64,000 nucleotides of DNA from Sympetrum striolatum (GCA_947579665.1 OX388350.1:41015393-41079392); one strand, 5' to 3'; positions 24,501 through 38,020 are shown, numbered from the stretch's first letter. The notes: generated by a model not told the origin, from the sequence alone. Numbers and translations: made by a program.

Positions 24501-27500
24501 TTGATTTATTTATGTGTATATTTTTATTATTTTAAAAGAGTGAAGTTAAATTTTTATATGTATATTATTGTAATAACTACACAAATGTAATGTGATGTCT
24601 ACGATAAATCATTAATGATCGTCAAAAAAACAAAAAAATATCTTTTATTACAGTTTTTTAAATATTCCATCTACTAATCTATCGTCAATATACCTTCCCG
24701 AGTATGATAGTTACTACAAAATATCTTCATAAGGATTAGATTGAGTCACATATCTGTATTTATATCTAACAATTTGTCACTAAAGATTTTAAAAAGTGAT
24801 AACTATGAACGGTTGAGTAAAAAAAAAACATTATATGGTGGACATAACAAATCCAAATATGCTCTTCGGAAAAAATGAAATCTATCGCGAAAGCACTCAT
24901 GGAATGGATGCGTAAGAAATCTTTAAAAACTACTGACAGTTTAACAGGTTAACTAGGGATTCAGCAAGGAAAATTGTTTTCACCTGAGATAGTGAATATG
25001 AGTTGAGAAGATGAAACACAGCACGTCCTTATTCTCATCTGCATCAAGTGAAAATGCAATTTCCACTTCTTCCGTTAGGTGGCAGCATGATAAAGAACGG
25101 CATCGCTTCAGAAATCTGGTCACGAGTATCAAGCGTATGAGAGATAGAAGGCTATTCATTGCCGAAACATCACGCCGAGGGTATTAAAGGGATTTAAGGC
25201 GAGAAAACGATTTAGTTTTATACCAGAAATAAACCACTATCTTCTGTAAGAAAATGATATAGACATAAAATCAATTACGCTTAAGACAGTCGGTAAGAAT
25301 CAATTCTCTTTCAAGTTGAGTTTTCTTAGGTGTAGCGGGGAATCAAATGGCCTTCCATGAGGTTCCCAATACCTGTATGAACTTCCAACATATCTAACGA
25401 TTTTCTAAAGCCAAAAATATTATAAATTTCATTAATTCCCGGTCATGCTGTAAGACCGCATACCTGGTTTACCAAACGTGAAAGCATTTCAGTTTCGGAA
25501 GAGTTGTTGGATATACTAAGCCTTGTAGCTTATGGATTTTCTTGTTGTCTGCTACAAGAATGCATTTAGACTCATATTCACTTAATATTACCATTATCAG
25601 TCTCGTATGCCTGATAGATTTTGTCCAGAAATATTATCCTCAACAATTTCAAGGGGAAAATATTACGGATTAACATATTATTAAAATGGTATGATTGATA
25701 AGATATAAAGATTAGACAAACAATTCTAAGATAATCAGATTCTAGTAAATGGAAATTCATTTTGTACTCCCGCATGATCTTTAGTCCTTGGTATTCTATT
25801 TAATATTAACTGAACCTGATGCGAAATTAGATCATATTGCTTTAATGTTTTACAAGACTTTTACTTTTACAAGGTAAGACAAGTCTCATCATAGAAATAG
25901 TTAAAATAGAGTAACTAATAGAGCTTACTCTTTTAATTCATGCGTTGCAGAAAATATCATTAGTGGTATTACATAAAAATCTACCTAATATCGCTTACAG
26001 GCATTAACTATTCATTTAAACTTTTTAGTTGAGTTTAGAGCGGTGAGCTTGGTGAATTGGTGAGCTTAACCATCAATTATCTATTAAATTTTCGTGCCAT
26101 TAGACACAACAGCAAAATCCATAGAGACGTACATCAATAAGGAAATTGAATGTATGTGTACTTACTTTAACCCGGCAAAACAATTAGATGTCGACTTACT
26201 ACCGCTTAACTACTTGATATGATGAAACCAAGCTACTCACCTGTAAAAAATAAAATATTATGGTTAGTTATCAGTTAAATTCATTCATACATATTTTTCA
26301 TCAAAACGTTTTACGTCGTTATTATTAAGTATGAATTATATATTTCAATTTTGTGATTGTGTAATTTCCATTGAGAATATAAGAATCACGAACTTAGGAA
26401 AACTGAACAAAATATAATTTAAAAAAGTAATGAAATAGCTGAAAATATAAAACAATTTTTGTATAAATTTATCATGCTATAAAAGCAATATCCAACGAAA
26501 TAATATCGTGAGAATCAGTCCTCGTAGGAAACGGAGTCTCGGCGACTTCTACTCTTAAAACAATGAAACTCTTGAGCAAATTTGGTTGCGAAGCAATCAG
26601 CTTCGACAGTTTCTTACCAAAGTATTAATTGCATGAAATTATCAAAACTGATCGCTTTGCTACTAAATTTCCGGTGAAAAGATAAAAGTGGCTATGTTTT
26701 ATTTCTAACATGAATTCCTACCATCAATTCGAGGCACAATCTTTGATTTAAATAATTCGTTGCCCTCATTGCATTTAACTGAAATACCGCATTTTCATAA
26801 CGTTTTCTTCACATTAGTGATTTTATTTCAATACAATTATTTCATCCATGTCAGTGCCAGCCACTTACTTTCATAAAGGATTAATAAAAATAATTTTGTA
26901 GTTCATCAAAGGAAAATATTCACGTATTGCATTTTAAACAAGCAAAAAATAAATGTTAGAAGTTTTCACCGAAGATCCTCATTATTTTAAACGAATGGTA
27001 TAAAAAAACGATTTCAGCGTAGCTATGCGAAACATTTATTCAAAGGCGTCGTCTCAAAAGTTCAAAAGTTAAATTAGGCAATTTTTTACTACTACGCAGT
27101 CTTGCGAAAATCTTATCAAAACTCTCGGTAGAAGTTTCACATACAAACAGAGTGCAGCATGAATGCAGAGGAACTGAAACGTTTCATAGGAGAAAACACT
27201 TCACTTTAGCATTTCCTACGGCAATGTCACTCTGACAATGCATTGTAAGAGAGAACTTGCGTCTGTCTTCGTCCATCTTGCGAGAACGTATACGAGAAGC
27301 TGCGTTTTGCGAAAAGAAAGAACTCTTCTATTTATACTTCCAGCGAGAACAAAGAAGGAGCTGAAGTTAGGTAAATAAGTTTCTGTATGGGTTCTGCAAT
27401 GTAGTCATAGAGTAAGTAAACCTTGACTATATACATCCTTAGTCATACGATGATATAACAGACTGGCGGCAACCTATTGTAAGATATTTGCGAAAGAAAA

Positions 27501-27695
27501 TCACAGAAAAATTAGTAGGATAACCCTGAATAATGTATAAATATAGCTCTTTATGATCTCACGTAAGAGATGCAATGGAAAGAATTGAAATAAGAACTGC
27601 TTTGTTGGGACTGCTCAAGGGTTCCAATTAGTCAAAAAGACACAGGTCAAAGGGAAAATAAAATAATATTTAATTAAGAAAATCTAACATTAATT
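24501..27695. other. AT-rich DNA, no gene recognised
   Basis: Only short open frames without recognisable similarity are present. A moderately GC-richer patch around 25020-25200 shows no clear feature. Confidence 0.5.
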
Positions 27696-27699
27696 CATA

Positions 27700-28005
27700 C
27701 CGACTTAATCCTTAGATAATATTATCGATGATAATATCGTAATTCATTATTAAATTATATGCTTAAGCTCAAAATAAACCAAGGAAATTATTCGGAGACA
27801 ATATTTTAGCAATATGAAGATTGATTACCTAGCAGAGATTAATAAAAATTAATTCTATTGTGAAAGCATGAGGGTCCCAATATAAAGATTTTAATAATCA
27901 TAGACGATTACACATCATTCCCTAATAGGAAAAATCGGCCAACCGGGAATCGAACCCAGAAGCTTGGGCCAGGAGTAGTTGCCAAAAATCATCAGGAACA
28001 GAGAA
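27700..28005 (-). repeat. SINE-containing unit, copy 1 of a direct pair
   Basis: Its left part has a palindromic ATAATATTATCGATGATAATA-like stretch, followed by AGCAGAGATTAA and a minus-strand SINE piece with the B box GGGTTCGATTCCCGGT and TTTTTCCTATTAGGGAATG. The unit at 28060-28360 repeats the same order of blocks about 355 bases further on. The A box is weak. Confidence 0.6.
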
Positions 28006-28059
28006 TTAAAACAAAAACAATTAAAAAAGAAAATTGTGTATTTATTCCTACCTATTTAT

Positions 28060-28365
28060 CTCTTTAATAATAATATCGATAATATTATCCAAATTTATTA
28101 TTCAAAAGTACGTAAACGATGAAAATACGCCTAGGGAAGAAGTCAGAGGCAAAATGTTAGCAGTGCGGAAATAGAATACTTAAGCAGAGATTAAAAAAAT
28201 GAATTCTCTAATTAAATAAAGATGGTCCAAATTTCGTGAATTTAATAACCATTGATGAACACACACAACCAATCCCTTGTTGGAAAAATTCGGTAAACCT
28301 GAGCCCGGGACCTAGACCTTGCATCGGTATCATACAAAAATCTCTGCCGCCTCGAAAGGTAGAAC
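28060..28365 (-). repeat. SINE-containing unit, copy 2 of a direct pair
   Basis: Block order is the same as at 27700-28005: ATAATATCGATAATATTATC, AAGCAGAGATTAA, then on the minus strand a decayed B box (CCGGGCTCAGGTTTACC) and TTTTTCCAACAAGGGATTGG. The two copies are strongly diverged, so the duplication or paired insertion is old. Confidence 0.6.
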
Positions 28366-31300
28366 AAAAACGAACTACTCAAGACATCAGATACTAGAAA
28401 TTCGCTTGTTCAAAGATATATGCTCTACTTTTTTATGAAGAGCTTGACAAAAACGTGCGATGTGTTTATAAGTTCAGCCCTAAAACGTACTTGTAATAAC
28501 GGCTTCATCCTCGCTTCCTAATCAATCCAAAAAACCTGAGAAGCAAAACATCCCTTTTAAGTTTCCCGCTAGCAATTATATCTCGGAACGACCTTGGCCA
28601 AAACAAACCTCGTTATCACCATGTCAAGCGATCACTCAATTTCAATATCATCCTTCCCGCCCACTGAAAAAGTGGCTTCAATTATTCAAAACGCTCTCCT
28701 TACAAATTTTCATATGATACAGGGTCTTGAAGTCTCTCAAACGAGCCGTCCCTTGAGCAATTCAATTACTGAGGTGCCAAAAATCTGAGGAGATTAAAGT
28801 TTTCTCGAGCGAATAAGATATCACGGCTTGAGACAAATAATAGAGTTCTCCTTTCTCGGAGCCATGCATCATGAGGAAAATGACACTCCTATCTTTTTGG
28901 ATGACTTATAAAAATGGAACAAAAGATGATAACGATTCAAACGAGGAAAATCTCAATTGAATTCGAAATTAAAGAATTTCGGAAATGAGATGGCACGGAA
29001 GGCTATCTAATAAAAACTGATAACAATTTAGAGAAGTCTATAAAACCGATATAATATAAATAGATTTACTTAACTGAAGCTCAACGCAACGCTTGCTCAG
29101 CGAGAAGTTTCATGAACACTTAATCATTTCTAATACGGAAAACTGGAGCAATCTTTGTCTAGGAAACATTGATAAATTTTATGGAACGATAATTACTAAA
29201 GAGAAGTCTTTGTTTGCATAACCAAATGGGAACTACAAATTATATTCAATACATTACGATGCTTAGTTATCAAAATGATCGAATTCCGTGGGTTTTTGGT
29301 TTTGTTGGATTCAATATTCTCCCAATACAAGTTATGATAATCAAAAATTAAATATATACACATTATGTACATATTGACATTATAACTATCAGAATTCTTC
29401 GTAATTTTATATACTAATGTTTCTGATTCATTCTTTTATGGTATAAATATGCCAATAAATCCATTCATTCTGTTTTTATCACGTAGAGATGGCAAGGAGC
29501 CTATTATTTTCTTAGATATCATATGTTAAATCATGTGTTGAATTATACATTGATTTTTTTAGTCTGTAATACAATCATTATTTTTTCATTATTTCGTGAG
29601 ATTCTAATAAATTTGTGAGAATTTAAATGATTAAATCTATAGTAATTAATTTAAAATGCTTGAAGTTATATTCAAATAATAGTAGCAGAGCTTATTAGAT
29701 TCTGTTTCTAACTTAATTGCTTTAATGGGTGTAATACGTTGTTTACTACTTTATTTGTAATCCTTCCGTACGAAAATAACCACATTACGTAGATTAACAT
29801 TAGTGTGTGTTGCACTTGACTTATTCTTAGATGAGTAGAAGATAGTACAGTAACATTTCATATGTTTCTTCTAAAATATTCTACGTCAATCGGACCCGAA
29901 AGCTTTCCGATCTCTGTGGTATTAGCATTCCAGAGCTCTCCCTATATTTTTCCACTATTGCCCCTCAAACACATCTCAATGACTGAAGAATTTCGGACCG
30001 TGATCTCAGTAAAACTTTAAAAAATGAAAATTTCGCTAATATTTTGGAACGGAACCAGTGAGTGAGATGTCAGTCTCAGTCGTAGATAAGTTTGTTTTTA
30101 GCTCCTGATACGTATCATTTCCTATCGCCCATGCAGGATTTTTTGATTTCTCAGCTTTCAAATATGAAGGATCTTGAAGTACGATGCCTAAAAATATTTT
30201 TTCAGGATGTGGCCCTCAAACTTAGGTAATCTATTCGTAGGATTTGTACATTTTGTTTCTCTCTGAGATCAACCAGCTGGAAAATATTTTTCACTGAATA
30301 TTGAAAACCTCCAGCGTAGCAACTTACATTCGCTCATATTTGTGTAATTTTTGGAGTATTTCTTTTATAAACGTTTCTCGTATATATTCGTATTTAGAAA
30401 TCTAATTCAAGAAGAATGGGCTTCTCTTCATTTTCTGGTAATTTTCAACTAATTTTGCAAATTTAAGAACAAAATTTTGACTATATGCAGGAAATACAGT
30501 TAAGATGATACTGTTATATAATCAGGACTTTCCTGTTAAACCTCAAAGCAATAAATCTTCCGCGAATACGTTTCATGTACACGAGTCCGTTATTTAGGTG
30601 CAAATCACGGACATATAAAGTAGCAGATGAGAAATTAATAACAAAACGTGAAGTGAAAAAATTCTGTCAGAAAAATAATCCTTGAATTCCACTAATACAA
30701 CATAAGACAGATTTAATTTTCATATAAACCTATAAATAGGGTTACCCTGACTAAATCTCTGTTTAATTTTCCGGCTAAATTACCTTTGTCGGTGTACTAA
30801 TAATTCTTTTCGGCTTTGCTCCATTCGTAAATCTGATTGATCTAAAAATCTGATAAGCCAAATCTCATTAAGGAGTTAATTAAGAGAGTAGATGCTAATC
30901 CAATCATTGTCCTTAATATCAATATTTGCATTCGATATTAGTGCCGCATGATCATGCGATCAGTTCGCAAATATTTTATGGTACAAAAGTGGCTAAATAA
31001 ATGACGGTGAAAACCAATATTTCATATTTTATACGTATAGGAGTAAAGAAGCTAAATATAATCCATTTAGATTATAATAATTTTTGGTAAATAATAAAAA
31101 ATAGATATTCCAAGCGTGAATATGTTAATGTTGATTACATTATACTTAATTATAAATGTTAATTACACAGTTGATTTTCAGGTTAGACAATAATATACTA
31201 AAACGTTTTAGGCATCAATCGTAAAAAATCACTTACATACCATAATATCAACGTTTTCACAGACTCTTCTATAATTTACTTTTAAACTTCATATGCCTCT

Positions 31301-32150
31301 ATTTTTCAGATACTTATTCACCACATTTATAGGCTCGATTTACCACTTCACATTCATGGTAACGCTTAAAAAGTGCTCCTACAGCTGAAGTGATTTCTCA
31401 CACTTTGATAACTTCAGAAATTGTACCCGGACCACTTCCATTAAAAAAACAAACGCGCTTCCCACATGGCTATGACGCCTATCGCTTCCTTCAGTAACAT
31501 TCACTTTCCCAAACACATCTTCCTTGCCCCAAGCCTACGTGAAAAATCCCTTTCTTATTTGTTACGTCCCCATTAATTACAGTAAATTCTGAATTTTCCC
31601 ATACATTAAGCATCAAATAAATGCAAATAATTACTTGTCTAAATTTTATAAAAATGTTAGTATGCTTGTATATTACGCATTCCCCGTTACATTTAAGAGA
31701 GACCAAGTCAGTAATTACTTCATAGTTAATTCAATTCTTACTAATTTAGTTATCTGTGGTCAATCACAGCGATATAAATAAATTTCAAATTATATGCACG
31801 AGGTAGGACAGCATCTCTGTTTGATGGATTGTTTTACATATAAAAGAATCTCTTGTACGCAAAACAATACAAAATTATGGTTCAAACTATACAATTATTT
31901 TTGGAAAACAGAACCTAAACACTGCACAAGATGTTTAACTGGTAATACGTATATTTATGTTTGTAGAAAAACTGCCAACTGGCTTATAGCATTACTAGTA
32001 GTTTATCACATAATAATAATACCTAAAAATTACCAAAGCCATCTTCGTCAGCGTACTAGTGTTGCTACCAGCTATGCAAGCAACGGGAATTTCTAGATTA
32101 CTTAACTTCCAAATCACCCAACGCATATTTCAATAGAAACCTATCATTTT
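28366..32150. other. AT-rich DNA, no gene recognised
   Basis: No reverse transcriptase motif, tRNA box or long inverted repeat was seen. The open frames are all short and unfamiliar. Confidence 0.5.
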
Positions 32151-32154
32151 ATTG

Positions 32155-32195
32155 TACCCCTGAAGATGATAGCTTGGCTATTGTAATGTAGATTG
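32155..32195 (+). repeat. Degenerate hammerhead-like motif (32.16 kb)
   Basis: CCCCTGAAGAT is followed by a stem-loop GATAGC/GCTATT and GTAATG in place of GAAAC. It resembles the copy at 62.01 kb (CCCCTGAGGAT, then a loop, then GAAATG). The GAAA is lost here. Confidence 0.4.
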
Positions 32196-32800
32196 AGGGA
32201 TTCCTAGAGGGACGGTAAAGCGGGATTCTCCGCAGTATCCAGAGACGGTGGCAACCCAATCATAGAACACCAGCAAAGACAGCTTCAGAAGATTTTTCAA
32301 ACCGAATAAAATTTCAACGCAAATACGAACACTAAAAATAATAAAATTTGAAATTTTTATAGAATGAATGTTATACCTCATTTGTAAATTCTAACGTATA
32401 TACCTTTAGATAATAACTACCATCTAGATTAAAATTATTTTTTCATGTATAAATTATGTATTTTTCTTCTTCATATCTAACTATATGTAAATCACAAGTC
32501 AACAATGCAAAAGTATAACCCAATGTTTTGTAAGGACTGCTCTTTGTTATTTAGTATTTGTAATGTCTTTCTTATGCAATTATTGAATGAAAATTTTAAA
32601 AATAGATAGCCGGACAAAATTATATTATGTAATCTTTTTGTTATCTCAAAATACTGTTACATGTTTATTTTTTATATATTTGTGAATGGAATTTTTGTAA
32701 ATGATGATTGATTGAAATAGATGAAAATGGAAATGAAATACAAACGCAATCAACCAAAGAAACAGATTCACTCAAAAGGAGTGCACCGTTTCCTGAAAAC
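32196..32800. other. AT-rich DNA, no gene recognised
   Basis: Only chance frames are present, such as the one at 32178-32381 on the minus strand. Confidence 0.5.
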
Positions 32801-33300
32801 GAATTCAAGTTTGCCCGTCGACCTTGACCCCAAGAGAGGTTACAATACTTTCAGACGTTAACGTCGAAATTGAATGCATAATCAGAGAGGAAAAGGTAAG
32901 CAGGCTCCCGCTGTTGGCAAACCTTGGCGAAAGGTCGTACGGGAAAGGAATTTGATACGAAAATTAGCTGTCGCCGGCGATTTTATTCGGAGTTATTATA
33001 ATATACGATCGACCGTTCAAGGGCGGATCGCTTACGAGGAGTGACAGCTACTGAAGTAGAGTATCCACCTGCAATGCAAAGCCAGTTTGCTACAACACCC
33101 GTATAACCGGAAAAGACTTATTTTTTTAAGTGGGTCACACCGCGTTGACCCAAGGAATGGTCGTCCAAAGGGAGAAGATTCGGTGACAACTGTAAGGCGG
33201 GCAAATAGGCTAAAAGACATATTGACGACAATCAACTGGTCGAAGGGAATATTCAACCAGGATCACGTAGGCAATATAACGGATCAAAAATTACAATAGT
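32800..33300. other. GC-richer segment without identified function
   Basis: Overlapping open frames lie on both strands (33032-33256 minus, 33087-33299 plus), neither resembling a known family. Composition differs from the flanks. It is directly followed by the repeat motif at 33.36 kb, so it could be the body of that repeat's element. Confidence 0.35.
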
Positions 33301-33354
33301 CGACTTTTTTTCGATATTAGATATCCCTAAGAGATTCCGTAGCATAGCCAAAAC

Positions 33355-33435
33355 AAGATGTACCAGAAGATGTCATCACGGTGACGAAACCGGTCGTGTT
33401 TGAATAAATCTCTGTGGAAGATACCAAGTTTTTTT
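33355..33435 (+). repeat. Hammerhead-like repeat motif (copy at 33.36 kb)
   Basis: CAGAAGAT (33364-33371) is followed by stem II GTCA/TGAC (33372-33375 with 33382-33385), GAAA (33386-33389) and ACCGGTC to 33395. Flanking bases GTAC (33360-33363) pair with GTGT (33396-33399) as two Watson-Crick and two wobble pairs, giving a stem I. Spacing is the same as in the 43.46 kb copy although stem sequences differ. TGTGGAA and a T tract follow. Departures from the hammerhead consensus are A for U4 and one extra U before stem II. Confidence 0.65.
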
Positions 33436-35240
33436 CATTTTTTGAAATGTTAAACAACAATGTGGTCTAGAAAATTAAGTTATGGAAAGAGAACCTTACC
33501 TGGAACCTTAATTTCTTGCATTATTTAGATATAACTTTCAACTTATCATCTTTCACTATTTAATTTGGGATTCGCTGACATGAGTTTACTGTTACTAAAG
33601 TATTTTAGTCAAGTCGAAAAAGCCTTCGTCGAGATGTTTTTTTAATAAAGTGTGACAGCCATTTGACGGTAAAGCGATAACGACACGAATTGATGAAAGA
33701 GACCGAGAATTTATCATTTTACTGCCTTATTAACTTCGAAAATATCTCAAACCTAAGAAATATAGGTAAGATAAATCGAAATAGGAGAAGAAAAAGGATT
33801 AAGTTTCTGTAATGCAGACGAAATCTAGCAGCTATTAGGAATTCCCTGATGGTCGACTATTGCGAAAATAACTACACATTCCAGTATTAGAAGGTTACGC
33901 ACGAATTATCTTAGTTTCTTTCTGTAAGTTTGCTGAATAAAGACAAAACCTGAACTACGACTTTGATTTAATGAGATAAAATATTTCGATTAAAAATATT
34001 TTAACCCATATTTCATAAGATAAAGTATACAGGATATTATATGAAACCTTCTTGTAAAATTACATGTATCGTATTCTAAATTTCCTGATAATAAATTGTA
34101 AGAATATTGGCCATACTAAATGCACTTATACGTTAACAAGGATAACTTGTGTGAAAAATTGCCAAGAAGCAAGGCCAGATTGAATGCATACCATTCTTGA
34201 AAATGTAGATCAGGATTAAAATGAGAGACAGATAAAAATTCAAGCAAAAGATTTTACATTATTAAAATTCGGTCGCGAGTCACATGACTGATCTTTGAGG
34301 ACTGGGGGTTGTGCACCTCTGATCTAAACATTAGAATACCTATGCATTCATATCAACGACGCCAATCCTTCATTTTCGATACAACGATGGAGAAAAAAGT
34401 GCTAAGGCACTTTTGTAACATAACAATAATCTAATTAATTCGATCACAAATATAAAATTTTAAAAATACTGCATTAATAGATGATAATTACATAAATTTT
34501 AGTTAAATTTATCAATAAATACACATAAGATAAAATAAACTATTACTTTTTCCAGTATATTTTATCATATGTGTTTAAACTGAAGTTCAACCAACTGAAG
34601 GACAAAGTGTTTAAATTTTTATCAATATGTATTGAAATTATATCTTATTTAAAACGAAATTTAGTCGTCTCAAGTTCTTGCATAACGTATTACTTCTTAG
34701 GCATCTACTTTGTCAGGCTTATAAGACACTACAAGAAAAATTATAAATATTAGAAGTATATATGGATATAAATGCTAGAAGTAGCACCATTAAAGATTTA
34801 TTTTCCTGCGAAAGATACCCATCAGTCGCATACTAAAAAGAGTCGAACCAATGGTGCCTGCACCTCTTGCCTCATGCTAAAAGTCTGTTTGCAGAGTTTC
34901 TTAGATATAGAATAACTATCACTCCCTACATAAGAAATAAAAGAACTCAGAAATTTCCACAGGAATCCGCAGGTCCACAATTTCTCCACCTCCACAATTC
35001 GCAGAATTCCATATGATTCCATTGGACATAATTAAGTTCTTTTATTCCTCAATTATATCAGTATTAGTTTATCCTATAATTGTTTGTTGTGTGAACTTAA
35101 ATTTAAATAAATAAATAAGTATGGCACCATTCAAGTGGAGCTTGAATATCTTAATTCTGTCTCCCTCCTTGGTTTATATTCTTCCATATCCTTCATGGTG
35201 GACCACAGAAAACCCATAGCCGTGTTTATTATTCGCAAGA
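33436..35240. other. AT-rich DNA, no gene recognised
   Basis: Only short chance frames are present, for example 34571-34753. Confidence 0.5.
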
Positions 35241-35249
35241 TTGTATAGA

Positions 35250-35530
35250 AAGACATTCTTTAGGGGCGTGGCGTTTCGAACGGGCGTGAGCATGTAAAGT
35301 AACATCACGGCGCCATCTCGAGTCCTCACGTTGGCACGCGGAAAAAAAGCCAGTGGAATGTGGAGCACGTGGTCCAAATATCTTCTCCCTCTCTTCCACC
35401 TCATTATGCAAGCTGCCAAGGTCATTCTCCAAGCAAGGTCACCCACGCTCCATAGGTAAACTACCTTTCCCGCTCTCGCCCAATTAAAGCTACACCGAGA
35501 TTCCCGCGTTTCGCACTCGCAGATTCCTCA
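35250..35530. other. GC-rich island
   Basis: The segment is CpG-containing, with two overlapping minus-strand frames (35174-35446, 35229-35432) of unknown nature. It lies just upstream of LINE fragments. It may be regulatory or transposon-derived. Confidence 0.3.
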
Positions 35531-35599
35531 TCTGGACCTTTCTTAACCTAAAATACCTAGGAGTCGCGTTTAGAAGTAGTTTATCATTTCAATAAAATA

Positions 35600-35810
35600 T
35601 TCGATATGCGATGGGAAAGGCGAAGAGAATGCAAAGACTAACTGGTAGTATTGAGGGGAGGGTCATCGAGAGTCAGAGAAATAGCTTATTTTTCTCTTAT
35701 TTAGTTTCGAATACTGCTGCACGATTTGGGATCCACATAGAGTAGATTCAATCTCAGATTTAAAGATGGTCCAATGAAGGGCAACTCCAGATTCGCAAAA
35801 ATCATCAATG
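35600..35810 (+). pseudogene. LINE polyprotein C-terminal fragment (family B, copy 1)
   Basis: The frame from 35706 reads FEYCCTIWDPHRVDSISDLK followed by MVQ, a stop and RA. This matches the CR1/Jockey-type pattern LEYxxxVWDPxxxxxIxxLE, then xVQRRAARF. Just upstream, another frame gives a piece like ESVKETAYFSLI, again from the same region of the family (KExAYxSLVRP). Frame changes and stops make it non-functional. A second, longer fragment of the same protein region lies about 400 bases downstream in the same orientation. Confidence 0.78.
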
Positions 35811-36079
35811 CATGAAAGGATGAAACAAAACGCGCTACATTACAAACATTTACGATTTATTTATGCATTTTCTAATAGTTCCCAAGGATACAGTAGAACT
35901 TTTTTCTTTAATACTAACTATAAACATTGTTATTATCTTTATGCAACTATAATTTTACAATATGGTTACTATGTTGTACTAAGCAGCCGAAAAATACCTA
36001 ATATGTAGGTTTAGGAAAGGCAAAACGAATTCAAATATAAATCTACTTCTACATTCATAACCTTAAATAAATAGAATGC

Positions 36080-36545
36080 TCATCTAGAGTCAAAGAAACA
36101 GCTTTTCTTCTCTTATTCGACCTAGTCTCGAACACTGCTCAGTGATTTGGGATTGAAGTAGATTTAATCTAAGATTTAGAGATGGTAAACATAGAGCAGC
36201 TCGTCTCGTTAAAGGATATTTCAGGTTCGACAGTAGCGTTATAGCAATGATAGAATCCCTCGGGTGGAATTCACTCCTGGTGAAAAGATGTGATTGCCAT
36301 CGGAAGCTGTTCGTAAAATTCATTGGTTCAAAATGTTTAGACGAAGTAAATCAATTTTTAGTTCCAGTAGAGAACGAGCGTGATCTTCGAGAAGCATCCA
36401 CAATACTTTTCAAGGAAGCGATCGCAAAAACAGATAATTTTGACAACCTTTGGTTGTTCTATCCTCAGGCTATTAGAGAAGGTAGATTAAGTAGTAACGA
36501 TGGCGTTACTATACCTCGACCATACGCCACTGGCGGCTCGTGAGG
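36080..36545 (+). pseudogene. LINE polyprotein C-terminal fragment (family B, copy 2)
   Basis: Successive frames give VKETAFLLLF, then DLEMV, then RAARLVKGYFRFDSSV, then MIESLGWNSLLVKR. From 36247 an open frame continues for 98 codons through LFYPQAIREGRLSS to a stop at 36541. This is the usual order of the C-terminal part of CR1/Jockey-type non-LTR reverse transcriptase proteins (RAARFVKxxY..SSVTxML..LGWxSLxxRR, later FFPRTIxEWNxLP). The 98-codon frame is therefore a retroelement remnant and not a host gene. At least two stops and one frameshift lie upstream, the polymerase core is missing, and the WNxLP motif is altered to GRLSS. Confidence 0.85.
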
Positions 36546-37245
36546 TATATATCTAACCCATTAACGTCTAGTGTGACAAAGTTTGCAGAATGTAGCGAAG
36601 TTATCAACATTAGAAAGTTTAGGTCAGTTGGGAAAGGAAGTGACTTGGTAAACTTTCCGGAGGTGGTCGTAACTTTGTGAGGTGCGACATGACGTAGAGA
36701 AAAGATAAATAAAAAACAACCTAAATACCTATCTTTCTTCAACTTTATAGCTATAAACGTTTGGTCGTCCTTTGTTTAACCAAACAAGGCAAAAGCACAA
36801 CTTACACTTTATAATTTAAATAAATTACAACGAAAAAGGCCTTTCTTAAACATATTCTGTGACGAAAAGTTTTACTAAGCGAAAATAGAACTTTTGTTTC
36901 ACTGAAAATTACAGTTTATAAAAAAACATCTACATTAATTTAACTGTTACCAATCCAAAAAAAATTAATGGTATTAATGGGTTAAGCCTTGGGGTGAAAA
37001 TGTACCAAAATCTTCAGGATTTGAGGTGTCAGGAATTATTTTCTTACGTTAAATTGGTCCAGGTAGTTAGGTTCGAATCAGTAACTTTTTCAAGACTCAT
37101 CAAAATAAATTTACATTAATTAATCCTCTGTCGATTGAGCACATCTTAATGTAGATGGAAATTGCTTTAAGAACTCAAGAGGAAGAATTTGAAAAACGTT
37201 GAGTGAGGGGAGCAAAAGCCTTAAACAATATATGCAAATGACTGT
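36546..37245. other. AT-rich DNA, no gene recognised
   Basis: This DNA follows the LINE fragment. The phrase TTAATGGGTTAA near 36974 recurs near 37571, and ACCCATTAACG is at 36557. It may be a short dispersed repeat, but too little is visible to classify it. Confidence 0.4.
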
Positions 37246-37249
37246 TATG

Positions 37250-37400
37250 GATAGATAGTTTGATTGGCTATAGTGAGGACCAGAAATATGAAAATCTGGG
37301 TTCGAATCCCTGCTCTTACAGAACTTTCTCACGTCCCTTTTTCTTGGACCTTTTCCTAATGGTTGTACTCCTTTACGAAGTTACCTTTAACCTTACTAGC
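37250..37400 (+). repeat. tRNA-derived SINE, first of a tandem pair
   Basis: An A-box-like TTGGCTATAGTGAGGACC and a B-box-like GGGTTCGAATCCC are followed by a body with CACGTCCCTTTTTCTTGG, CCTTTTCCTAATGG and CGAAGTTACCTTTAACC. The body is a diverged form of the family at 17.8 kb. Confidence 0.7.
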
Positions 37401-37404
37401 GAAA

Positions 37405-37550
37405 TACATAGCTTTATTAGTTAAAGCGCCCAAATTGCAACTGGAATATACGAGTTCGAGTTTAGGTCCTGTCCAACTATTTTCGCCTCCGTTTTCCCTT
37501 GGACCTTTTCCTAAATTCACGCCTTGCACAACAAAGTTACCTATCGCCCT
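37405..37550 (+). repeat. tRNA-derived SINE, second of a tandem pair
   Basis: It starts with an A-box remnant (TTAGTTAAAGCGCC) and a B-box remnant (GAGTTCGAGTTTAGG), then the body CCGTTTTCCCTTGGACC, CTTTTCCTAAATTCACGCC, CAAAGTTACC. It follows the first copy with a period of about 155 bases and shares its CTTGGACCTTTTCCTAA form. This suggests local duplication or insertion of a sister copy. Confidence 0.65.
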
Positions 37551-37559
37551 TTACTGTTC

Positions 37560-38020
37560 AGGATAATAACGTTAATGGGTTAAAGGTTCTTAAAATTAGA
37601 TGGTGTAGTTTATATAATTAAGTGGATTGAAAACTGTTATGTTTTGTATTATTTGGGTGTTATTAAACGTGACGATATGAAAACGATGAAGTGATATTTT
37701 AGCTTGAAAAGTAATATTGTAAATGCAGTTTTTGCGATTAAAAGGATGTATGTGGCGTACATGTTTTATGGGGCTACCGGGGAGATGTCTGTAAATCAGA
37801 TCTTGTTGTGGTCTTCGAATATTGCCTGTGGGTGGTGATGTAATTTTTGAAATATTTGTTTTGGTGTAAAATCTGATGTGGGGGATTGTGGTTAGAATTT
37901 ATGTTCATAAACAATGGTTGTGGCTGCCGAAGGAAGAAATTCTACTTGTAACATATATAATAATCAATAAATAAATTACGTGAAATACACCAAGTAGCTA
38001 CCGCGTCATTCAATAGCCAC
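37560..38020. other. AT-rich DNA, no gene recognised
   Basis: Nothing specific is seen apart from GT-rich stretches. Confidence 0.5.

Noticed and set aside
36247..36543. 98-codon frame as a host gene
   Set aside because: Its peptide (ESLGWNSL..., YPQAIREG...) fits the tail of non-LTR retrotransposon proteins, and the preceding frames carry the rest of that tail.
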